Under the pieces are notes generated by a model. That model was not told the DNA's origin. It worked only from the letters and a program-made list of their open reading frames with translations, and ran no database searches. Both the position numbers and the translations under genes were made by a program. Below are positions 54,376 to 64,000 of a DNA stretch of 64,000 nucleotides, one piece after another; position 1 is the first letter of the stretch, and each line of letters starts with the position of its first letter. This DNA comes from Amanita rubescens. Its lineage: Eukaryota; Basidiomycota; Agaricomycetes; Agaricales; Amanitaceae. The stretch covers positions 161,390 through 225,389 of the forward strand of contig WION01000054.1 in the NCBI GenBank assembly GCA_015039365.1, in the 5' to 3' direction.

Positions 54376-55092
54376 ATTAATATCCTGCTGTACTTCTACA
54401 TGAAGATTTTTTTTTGGGATCGCATCCGCTTATTCACATTTACTGGCTCAATGAACTACGTTTTCAGTGGTTCGTGATGAAGGCTCGCATGCATTATAAA
54501 GTAAGTAGCCGATAGTCTCCTAATATCGCAAAACCATTCGACCCAAATTAAAATACACCCACCTGAAGTATAGAACATGGTAATTTAAATCAAGAAAATC
54601 GCGCGTTGAAGCCTTCCAACGAATCGATTTTATTAAATAAAGCTTGGCCTCAGAGCTAGCAAGGAAGGTTGCCAGTCCGCTATTCTTCATTGCTCATCTC
54701 CGCGTCGTGCAAAAGCCGGTGACGTGCAGAGCGTCACTTTTTCTTCAGAGGATGAGGGTGTAGAAGTTGGCTTGTCGCGTGACGCGTGACGCGATCACGA
54801 TCCGTCCCAAGCGGAAAATCACTGGCCATATGTGGCCAATGCGGGGTGACATCCAATCTGTTGGGATGCAACGCCTGCAGGTTGCAGCTCCCACGTACTA
54901 GCTGCAACCAAGAGCGAGGCCGCCCTTCATCTGCTACCCGGGTTCGACGTCTCTATCGCACCACGATCTCACCATCACCATCACAAGCCTTCTAATAGTA
55001 ACTTTGTGCTAGGCCCATCTACCGGCGCGTTCCCAGAAAGGATTTTGGTTTGCCTACTGCGGTCTGGTCCGTTCATATACTTGTCAGCACAT
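54376..55092. other. Intergenic upstream of P450 copy 3
   Basis: About 700 bp. The promoter block shared by copies 1 and 2 was looked for here and not found. Confidence 0.45.
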
Positions 55093-57211
55093 ATGGAAAA
55101 TGTTGCGGTCGTCACCCTCTCGGCTTTGCTCGGGCTCACTCTTGCAGCAGTGCTCTACTTGAACCGTACGCGCCATCAGTATGATCTTCCCCCTGGTCCC
55201 GCTCCGCGCCTCTTTTCTGGAAGCACTTACCAGATTCCATCCTCCGAACCGTGGAAAGCTTACGCGAAGTGGTCACAGGTTTACGGTGAGTCGTCAAGTT
55301 TTTGGTTTGATCGGAGATTTATCGCGTTTCCTTATTCAACTGTAATCCAGGAAGCCCTCTGATTCACTTGCTCATTTCTGGTAAACCTACAATAGTAATC
55401 AACTCCGCTCGAGCCGCAATAGACCTCCTGGAAGCTCGATCGAACATATATTCGGATAGACCACGTTCCCATGTATCCGCGTCTTCCTCTGTTCCCTCCC
55501 AAAATGCTCCTGTGTCGATGGCATCCTACCTTCTGCGACCGTTCACGTGGATATTCACACCTTGGAGCCCTCGCGCAATATTGGGTGATCGTCCCACAAT
55601 ATTCGGCACGTCAGTCATGCATCCCAGATTTAAAAAATACAGAAAACTATTACAGACGAGTCTAAACCCACGCGCGGTCAAAAAGTACACAAGCCTCATG
55701 GAACAGGAACGTCTCGTCATGTTACGGGGTATGTCACAACACCCAGAAGATTTCGTCCGGCATGTTAGGAGGTGATTCAACCCGGTTCTGCTAGAACACC
55801 GGACTGCGATGCTCACCTGCTGAATACAGGAACGCAGGTGCAGTGATACTTAGCGTTGCCTACGGCTGGAAAGTCACAAGCAATGACGATTATTTTGTCC
55901 GCCTCAACGAAGAGGCATTTTCTATTCACAACCTGATCAAGAAACCAAGCGGTTGGCTTGTCGAATTCTTTCCTCTCCGTTAGTTGCTACTTAGCTGCTA
56001 CTTTGGAACTCTTAACTAATCATTGATATTACTCTTCCAGTGCGTTTCCTGCCGTCCTGGTTCCCAGGCAATGGGTATAAACGCCGGGCGGCTCATTTCA
56101 AAGACCGCATATGGCAATTTGATAATGTGCCTCATCGCTGGGCTAAGGAACAGATTGTCAGTGGGCATCTGTCCTCCTGTTTGATGGGTTCTTCTGATAT
56201 CGGTTTTATAGGAATCGGGTAAATTTACCGAGTCGTTTTCTTCTCAACACCTTCGTCCGGAAGACGGTCATATGGTAGACGGCGAGGAAGAAGACATTGT
56301 CAAGTGGGCAAGCAGTGCCTTGTATTTCGGGGGCGCAGACACGGTCAGGATGCTTCGATGATCATTTTCGATCCTTGATTGATGATGGTTAAGACCGTCG
56401 GATCCGTCCTGTCCTTCATCCTTCTCATGACGTTGTACCCCGATGTCCAAAAGCGTGCTCAGGATGAGATCGACCGTGTGGTCGGTAAGGACAGGTTACC
56501 AAGCATAGATGATCAAGATGAGCTCGTTTACGTCGGTGCTCTCATCAAAGAAGTGTTACGGTTTGCGCCAGTCGCACCCTTAGGCACGTCGTTACGCATT
56601 CATTATCCAGCTTACTGTTATAATTTTGAGCATTTAGGTCTTGCCCATCGAGCGATGGAAGAAGATGTCTACATGGGATATCGCATCCCACAAGATGCAA
56701 CTGTAATTACAAACATATGGCAGGTCTCTTTTCTTTACACGTAGTAGAATTTATAACGTTCGGACATTTACAGGGCTATCGCGCACGATGAAGAAGTGTT
56801 CGACCGCCCATTTGACTTTGATCCGAACCGTTTCCTGGACTCGGATGATCCAAATAGGGCCCGGATTGACCCTCGGAAACTCGTATTCGGGTATGGAAGG
56901 AGAGTATGCCCAGGTATGTCAACATGGTGTACCTCACGCATATATTCAATACCATGCACAAGGTGCACACTTTGCTGAACTTTCGATATACCTAAGCATC
57001 ACTGGCATTCTGGCCATGTTTAATATACGTAAGCAAAATCAGGATGGGGTAGAAATTACACCGAAATTTGAATTCACGACTGGGATCACAAGGCATGATT
57101 CTGCCTCTCCTTTAATGTCTGCTGACCGGTATCACTAGTCATCCCAAGCCATTTGTTTGTCAGATAGAGCCCCACAGGGCTGACCCCTTGCCTCATGTTG
57201 ATATTCTATGA
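55093..57211 (+). CDS. Cytochrome P450 monooxygenase, paralogue 3
   Basis: ATG 55093 (MENVAVVTLSALLGLTLAAV) gives the TM anchor, then YDLPPGPAP. Later exons give HPRFKKYRKLLQTSLNPRAV, FGGADT-TVGS (helix I, with Thr), IKEVLRFAP, FDFDPNRFLD and FGYGRRVCPG followed by AHFAELSIYLSITG. The intron at 56720-56773 has a GC donor. The segment 56584-56637 (54 nt) is a GC-AG intron or in-frame coding. The last intron (57093-57138, GC donor, 46 nt) may fail to splice; read-through stops after RHDSASPLMSADRYH, while splicing gives HPKPFVCQIEP and TGA at 57209-57211. Full heme and I-helix motifs suggest it is functional. Confidence 0.82.
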
Positions 57212-58530
57212 TGACTACTACTGCTTGCAGTCTGACCATGAAGACTTGGACAGCTGAGCAGCTGCTGGATGACGCTCAAGTGACTCAACAAGCTGTCCCT
57301 TCAATACCTTTTCCTCGTGACAAGTTCTAGACTCAGAAATGGCAATATGATGATTCGTCCCCAGCAAAAGCAAAGGGTCACATTTGGACAGCTACTAGTC
57401 ATACAATGGACGCAGTATGAAAGATGTGGGGTTAGGGGTAGAGATTGTGTTACTATATGCTTCAAGTTGTCAGATATATATGTAGAGTTTGTACTTTAGG
57501 CCGCAATCCAACCATCTAGTACCTGACTAGCGATCGAGTTGGCTCTGCATTAACGGCCGGAATCGGGAGATAGCGGCGGTCGGAGACTGAAGTTCCGCCG
57601 AATCCAGCGCTGTAACCCTGATCGCACCAAAGGTCGTGAACCCTTGCACCGACGTTCATATTGAGCGGCCTCCCAGTGATTCTTACAAACTGAGCAACCT
57701 CCTACACAACACTAGCCGAGCCATCGTCATTATGCCAACTCAGGCGCTTCCCCCATCGTCAAGTGGTTGCTAGTAGTGTCGAGTACATAACCCATACAAA
57801 AGGCTGCCCCCAACCCCACGCGCGAAGTATTATCATCGCGATCAAGTTCAATTCCAACCTGCTGGTGTCAGTATCTTGCGCGTACAGTGCGTGTATGCGT
57901 TGGACACTTGAGACGACTGGTAGCTCAGTAGTTTTTCTTCCAGATTCACGTACACCGCGACGTGGCTCGGTAGCGGTGCGACAAAATGCGACAAAAGTGG
58001 GGAGCGTCGGAGCGAGCACAGAGCGCTTATCCGGCTGCGCAACACTCAAGTATTGGGCCGGCCTTCAAGTTTGGACGAGGGAATGTTTGAGGGAGCTCCA
58101 TCTCCTCCCAATTCTACCCAAAATGTGTTACGTTGATGCGTGATTGTAAGGTGGGGTACCTATAAACCGATACAGTAAAGATGGCTGGCTGATTTAGGAT
58201 GCCTAGTAGGCCCTATATTGCGATGTCAGATGACCGACCTGCCTATGGTATTAGTACCGAGCCATTCTTCATGCTATCAACCTTCCATATATCAGCATTA
58301 CTCCCTCATAATCACAACGTAACCTCGGGAAAACTAGTGGTACATAACAAAACCCACACAATGAAAAATAACTAAACTATACACCAATGTCCATGTGATA
58401 CACATAAACGTTACACGTTTTAAAAAGTTGAACCAATTAGTTTAAAAAGTAAAACATGAGACCCCCGAATCGGCGGCGTTCCCATGAGGATGATGACGAT
58501 GAAAAGTAGCAAATGCGTGAAGAGGGCGTC
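57212..58530. other. Intergenic, end of the accessory region
   Basis: About 1.3 kb. Opposed frames at 57763-58143 lack any motif. Nothing supported. Confidence 0.45.
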
Positions 58531-61044
58531 TTATGCCCAGTCATCACCACTCCACCATCTCTTCTCCGATCCTCGGACGTGCCACTCGGCCACACTCTTC
58601 GTGCTCGCGACGTACAGTCGGCTTCCACTCGGATCGAAACATACACCAGCAAGATCCAGCTCAGCCGAGGTCGTAGCCGTAGTATCCTCTTGTTCCTTTT
58701 CTTTTTCTTCCTGTTCGTCCTCGTCATCTTCCTCGCGGCCAGTTATCCAATTGAACCCAGGTCCGCCACTCCTTGAAGACTGTGGTTGCCCATCAAGAGT
58801 CATATCTTCATGCCTCCCTTCGTCGGTGCTCCTCCAGACATTCGAGTCACCAAATTCATAGGGATAATCGAAATCCGCAACGGCGCTGCCTGTGTTCCGG
58901 TCTTCCTCCCCATCGGCATCTTCCCTATTATCTCTGTTGTCATCGCTGCCACTCCTCCGTCTGTCATTCACCAAGATTCCATGACGACTCAGGATATCTT
59001 CAACGTCCCTTGCTTCAATTCCTTCCACAAGGGCGGGGATGAGTAAGAGCGCAGCTTCGTCCTCTTCCCTTTCCTCCTCCCTTTCCTCTTCCCTATCCCC
59101 GTCTCCTCTGCCCCTCAGCACCCGGCTGAACTGGCTCAACCCACTGCTGTTTCTTCCGGATCCTCTATCATCACCAGCCGTCCTCAGCGTCCTCCATGTA
59201 GAATCACCAATGGAGCTGGGAGGAGAATACCCTGTTCCCGCCCGCGCTGAGGTGCTTGCACTGTCAGTTCCATCGCCGCTATCCCTTCTTCCCAGCCTCC
59301 GCGCGACGATCTCTCTGGCCCTTTGCACTCTTCTTTCTTGGATATCTCGCAATTCCCTGTCTCTCTGCGTAGAGAAAGTCAAGGGACCCGCGAACCGTGT
59401 TCCCCGTCGTGCAAAGCCAGGTAATTGGGAATAGACGTAGTCAACGCTAGGGAGGCCAGACGGCCTCGATCGCGAACCAGATGTCAGGCTACTTTCGCTC
59501 GCCGTCCGGGTAGACGATGGTCTCGTGCCCGTTGCAGCTGGTGTCAGCGGAGCCGGCGTCAGCGCAGGACCCCTTGCAACCGGAACCCGAACAATCTCCT
59601 CAGTCTCAAAAGTTTTCGCATCAACGACATGCATCAAGTTCGAATGCTAACGCAATGACTGTTTAACGCTCGTCCTCGAAACCGATATCGATACTCACCT
59701 CTGTAAACGCCAAAACTTCCCTTCCACTCCCACCAATACCTCCACCAAACTTGACGCTCCGCACACTCCACCCAGGAGGCCGAACCGTACCCGCACCGCC
59801 GCCATGAAAATGGACATCCTCAAATAACCAACCGCTAGCCGCAGAATTGCTCCATCCAGCCGCAGCTGCGCCACTTGCCCACAACCCGCCGCTGCCGGAC
59901 GAACCGGGTCCCAGCCCAGTCGTCTTGTTCGTCTGAAACACTTTCATTGGTTTGGTACTCCGCACGTCCCACACTGCGACAACTCCCTCTTGGGAGGCAA
60001 CCGCAAACTTGGCACCATCAGCCGAAAAGGCAGTCGAGAACGACGCAGCGAGCGCGTTCGGTGGAAGCCAAAACGGTAGCCCTTCGGCCTTGGGAAGGGC
60101 CAAAGTCGTTATGGGAGTGAATGTAAGTCGGGCACCGCCTGAAACATGGTGAAGAAAAACTTCCGACGAGTCACCAACGGAGAGGACTGTTCGCGAGTCA
60201 GGGGAAAGCGAAGCTATATTATTTCCGTTACGTTAATCGCTGTCATAAACTTTGAAACATGAGAAACGTACTGTGATTTACGGGTACGGTTAATTTTAGC
60301 GATCCTACTTCTTTTAGGTTTCTGGTATGTTTTGACCCTGTCGTTCTGAGCGGCACGTCGAAAAGCTTGATCGTGAAATCGTTGTTGCTCACGATCACCC
60401 TTGGCTCTACGGAACTCTCGTTAGAGTATGCCAAGCCGAGTGAATTGGTGAGCACGACTGAGTTGTTGATGGAGCAATTTTCTAAATGTTTGGAAAACTG
60501 CCAGATGAGTTTCGATGTTGACGAGGGGCGGAAACGTTTTCGTCGAGGAGGGGAAGAAGGCGATGCAGAAGAGGTGGCTGAGCTACTTGAAGAGGCTGAC
60601 GTTGAACCGTACACTGTATGGTAGGAAAAGTGGAGGTCGGCTTCTTGCCCGCCAGCGGCGTAGAGAATATCATTTGTGTCAGGGATACGCAGGGCTGCAA
60701 GTGTGTTTGGATGAAACTCGGGTGCTGCTATAATTCGGGGAGGCTAGGTAACGGGGGTTAGATACCCCGATTGATGCCAAGAAAAGCCGATCCAACTCAC
60801 TGTACCAGGGGGAGCGTGCAAGTCGTGCTCAACTATACCCTGATCATGGATGTAATTGACTATCCCAGGCTCTCGAGGGCATAAAATCAGATCGCGGAGT
60901 TGTCTACGTAGCCATTTTTGGAAAAAATGAGATTTACGTTGTTGGGCGTGTGGATAGGGTGACTTACACATGAGTAATATGTGCGTCCGCGGCAGCGACT
61001 GCCGTGGGCTTTCCTGACGTTAAGAGGGTTGGATGAATGGCCAT
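58531..61044 (-). CDS. WD-repeat protein of the DUF2415 type
   Basis: ATG 61044 (MAIHPTLLTSGKPTAVAAAD), then RQLRDLILCPREPGIVNYIH and RIIAAPEFHPNTLAALRIPD. Beta-propeller segments follow: SSVEPRVIVSNNDFTIKLFD, SLSPDSRTVLSVGDS, FSADGAKFAVASQEGVVAVW, SGREVLAFTE and LMHVVDAKTFE. A long low-complexity insert (Ser/Arg-rich, then Glu-rich) precedes the last blade (LAGVCFDPSGSRLYVASTKS, VAEWHV). This pattern fits the fungal DUF2415 WD proteins, whose function is not established. Five to six exons. Confidence is limited by recognition of the domain only by motif. Confidence 0.72.
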
Positions 61045-61449
61045 TACGGTTTTCGATGTAGGGTGGAAAGAGGGAAGCAAACTATTACGTTGCGGTGCGA
61101 ATTGGATGACTAGAGCTGTGCAGTTTAGAGTTAGACCACGAAGACGCCCAATGGTATCACTTACGGGTGTAGTCGAATTAGAAAGCTCACGCAACTGTCC
61201 TCGCACTAGAGTCGTACTTGGACTGGGCGTTTGTGGTGGGCTTTCTCACTCGGCCGAGGAGAGCGCTGTGCAATGACCATACTCAGGTTAGCACGTGACG
61301 ATGACGATTCGGATGACGTTCTCGGAGTCACGCCCGCGGAGCACGGTATTCGCGTCGTGTGCTTCAAACAAACTCTACGCTTAATGTCCATAGTTGTAAA
61401 TACGAATGCGGTGTATGTAAATACAAGGGTATCAAATTAGAAAAAAACA
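61045..61449. other. Intergenic between WD-repeat gene start and DnaJ 3' end
   Basis: About 400 bp, both neighbours on the minus strand. No gene seen. Confidence 0.45.
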
Positions 61450-62766
61450 TCATGACCCAGACATCACCTTCCTGATCCCCTCCTTCTGCGCTGGAGTCAA
61501 CTTTTCAGGGAATTCCACTTCCCATTTCACGATCAAGTCACCCTTGGACTTCACCCCACCTTTCCTGATCGGCATACCTTCACCAGGTATTCTCGTCTCC
61601 GCACCTGGTTTGACGATCCCTACAGGTGCAGGCACTTGTACTCTCCGTCCGTCCAACAGCTCCAGGACCCTTGTTATACGGTTATTCCCGGGCGCCCCGG
61701 TCAACGCATCCACCGGTGAGATCTTCAGGGTTGCGATAAGATCGTTTCCTGCTCGTTTCAGCACTTCGTGTGGCTTCTCCTCCACCACAAACACTAGATC
61801 TTGCGCGTCTCCATTTGACAGCTCGTTCCCTGCCTTGGGGAACCGAACTTTTGTCCCGCTCTTCCAACCTGGAAGAACATGGATCTCCACCACCTTATCT
61901 TCTGTCGTCCCGTCCAATAGGCGCCGGCCGACTTTAAGTCGTTTCGTCGTACCGCTATAGAGCTCGTTTAGAGAAAGTTTGAGCTGCCGGACAATTTCGG
62001 TGGTCTCCTTTTTCGAGGGAGATTCATTTCGAGGTGTTCCGCCGGCTGCAGATCGGAAGCTTCCTCGACTGCGCGGCACGCCACCCATACCACCTGGCAT
62101 ACCGCCGGGCATACCACTCATACCACCGCCGAAAGGAAACCCACCGAATCCACCCATATCGTCATCCTGATCCATGGAAAACCCACCACTCCGGCCACCA
62201 AATCCACCAAGTCCTCCACCAAAGATTTGCCTATAGCACAACAAAGTAAATACCGGTGAGAGAGAGGAATTGAGAGATTACTTACTCAAAGATCTTTTGA
62301 GGGTCTGTAGCAGTGAATCCACCTCTGCCGAACCCACCAGGACCGCCAGAGCTGAACGTAAACGTGGAGCCCGCCGGGAAACCACTGAAACCGCCACCGC
62401 CGGGGAAACCACCGCCTGCTCCAGGGGGAGGCCCGCCACCTCCTTTCAAGCCCTCTTCACCGAATTGATCATAAACGGCTCGTTTTTGGGAATCACTGAG
62501 GACTTCAAACGCTTCCGAAATCTACCGCAGTTAGTTGAGACGACGCCGCGGACCATACGGAAGAGAAACATACCTCTTTAAACTTTTGATTTGCTTCTTC
62601 TGACCCTGCGTTACGGTCCGGGTGCCACCTCAAGGCCTATACGTACGCCGTCAAAAATACGTCAAAAACTGGGATCTCTACTAACCATCTTCTTGTACGC
62701 TTTTTTTATGTCATCATCCGAGGCCCCCTTGGCAATACCTAACAGTTTGTAATAGTCGACTCCCAT
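61450..62766 (-). CDS. Type II DnaJ co-chaperone, Sis1/DNAJB-like
   Basis: Activates Hsp70 ATPase and delivers clients. ATG 62766 ([27 protein letters not shown]) is spliced to ALRWHPDRN, giving the HPD motif. Then come the J-domain end ([14 protein letters not shown]) and a Gly/Phe-rich region with many GGF repeats. The beta-barrel client-binding domains start at [20 protein letters not shown] and include [16 protein letters not shown] and [20 protein letters not shown]. There is no Cys-rich zinc domain, so it is class B. Stop at 61450. Two or three introns. Confidence 0.92.
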
Positions 62767-63024
62767 AGTGAGTTTAAAAGAAAAAGTCGATGAGACACCG
62801 GCAGAACGAGTTTTATTGAACTTGACGGACGCACTGGAAGGGTTGCGGACATCCTGGATAGTTCTAGTACAACTCAACACATGATGTCACTCCGGACCGC
62901 GCCTGTATTTCGGCCCGAACCGGAGATAACTCGGCGTCGGTGATAAGATAACAACCGGCCAGAGCCGGACCCAATTTGGGCGGGCGGCGGCGGCGTCTGT
63001 TCTTCTCTCTCAGAACCACCAAAG

Positions 63025-63980
63025 ATGCCTCCCTCAGAAACGACGCCCCTCGTAGGTCCATCAAACAGCGCCAACGATACCGAACAGCACGATGAACAAA
63101 ACCCGCCAGATTCTCCCCGTTCTCTATCCTTGCTACGTCGTTCTATTCAAACCGTAGCGGATCTTTTCCACCCTTTTTCTGCCGGTGCTCTTGCTACGCT
63201 TCCCAGGCTCTCAAGACCCCTGCGGTACACTAGGCGGGATGCGGTTCCGGAAGTTGAGCCTGATGAAGAAGGAAATTTGCCAACTGTAAGGGACTACCAC
63301 GCTATTAGTGATGTCCCGCCGCAAGTGAGGGTTCCTAAAAAAGTCGCAACGCCAGTGAAGGTCGAGCCAAAGGTGTGGTTTGCCAACGAGAGAAGTGCGT
63401 GGTTTTCTTTTGGTCTGTTCTATGGGTGATGATGACATTGGATGACAGCGTGGATATCGTGGTTGAGTAACTCTGTGATACTCGCGTCATTCTCCGTGGC
63501 TCTCTTTAATGCGTCAAAAGACGAGATTGCGAAGCGTTTCGCTTATGTCTATGCGCTGATTAGCGTAGGCGTTTTGGTAATAATAAAAAAAGTTTTCTTT
63601 CACATTACGTCCCGTTGATCTGGATAACAGATATACGGATACGTGTTATACCAATATCGTATAACGATGATTCTTCGCAGAGATCCGGGGCACTTTGGTA
63701 TGACGTTTTGTGTATTGTTCTCTTTCTTGCTGACGACTGGCTACAGACGCGCACGTTGGTCCGATAATCATCAGCATTGCTCTATTCGTTGCCATCCTGG
63801 CAAACTTTATCATCCGCGGTACGTCCTATCTGGGATAATTGCCTCTTCTTCTACTCACATGACTACGCGCCCCTATATCGCGTCTTCTCCCTGTTTCTGC
63901 CATAATATCAATACTGACGTGATTCACGTAACGTGACGTTGCTAGTCCGCGAATTGTACGCTCTTCTTATCACTCTTTGA
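63025..63980 (+). CDS. VTC1-like / DUF202 vacuolar transporter chaperone protein
   Basis: ATG 63025 begins a ~115-residue soluble extension (MPPSETTPLVGPSNSANDTE) not present in yeast Vtc1. Then come the family motif VEPKVWFANER-TWISWL and three TM helices: SVILASFSVALF, FAYVYALISVGVLIYGYVLY, and VGPIIISIALFVAILANFII, with basic YRITMILRRDPGHF between helices 2 and 3. VTC complexes make polyphosphate at the vacuole membrane. Four introns; the final exon is uncertain, either a short read-through ending near 63838 or a spliced VRELYALLITL tail ending at 63980. Head-to-head with the DnaJ gene. Confidence 0.82.
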
Positions 63981-64000
63981 TTGATGATGCCAATCTTTGA

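Noticed and set aside
22923..57211. Interpretation of the P450 region as a biosynthetic gene cluster
   Set aside because: No backbone synthase, transporter or pathway regulator seen; genes are widely spaced and interrupted by unrelated loci.
57895..57975. A-box-like word (TGGTAGCTCAGTAG) suggesting a second tRNA
   Set aside because: No acceptor or anticodon stem could be folded around it and no B box lies at the right distance.
58437..59434. Plus-strand Ser-rich frames opposite the WD-repeat gene
   Set aside because: Antisense of the Glu/Arg-rich insert of the WD-repeat protein.

Overview
The window is genomic DNA from a filamentous basidiomycete, most likely an Agaricomycete. Genes are dense and split by many 45-65 nt introns. 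Their families are typical of mushrooms: expanded P450s, GMC alcohol oxidase, HSPA12-type Hsp70, F-box proteins, and TKL-like kinases with an MLKL-type N-terminal helical domain. Exon joins were read by eye from splice consensus and protein continuity, so small exon boundaries are approximate.

Left block (1-22 kb) is mostly conserved single-copy genes: tan1 (partial), a tRNA-Thr(UGU), a bHLH factor, an unusual G-alpha subunit, a transaldolase-family enzyme, a PPIL3-type cyclophilin, actin capping protein beta, eIF5, an F-box/LRR-like protein, a tryptophan-rich low-complexity repeat gene, an Hsp70-like protein, a coiled-coil protein and a small heat shock protein.

Middle block (22-57.5 kb) is accessory. 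Three paralogous cytochrome P450 genes lie at about 22.9, 39.4 and 55.1 kb, all on the + strand. Between them are a recent Ty1/copia retrotransposon (8.1 kb, 407-bp LTRs, 5-bp target duplication) inserted in a tetratricopeptide-repeat relic, a large multi-exon gene with two kinase-like domains, an alpha/beta hydrolase, family-less predicted proteins, a GMC alcohol oxidase with an inverted relic of its own 3' end, and an SDR.

Right block (58.5-64 kb) returns to conserved genes: a DUF2415-type WD-repeat protein, a Sis1/DNAJB-type J protein and a VTC/DUF202 membrane protein.

The most interesting candidate is the gene at 35136-38695 (-). It reads as an MLKL-like four-helix N-terminus, then a degenerate kinase (pseudokinase), then an apparently active kinase, with both kinase units and their spacers arising from one tandem duplication. 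Two further themes stand out. GC-AG introns are frequent (bHLH, eIF5, Hsp20, kinase, P450s). Among the P450 paralogues one intron has a GT donor in copy 1, but a GC donor and a stop-free length divisible by three in copies 2 and 3, as expected for an intron becoming optional or coding.
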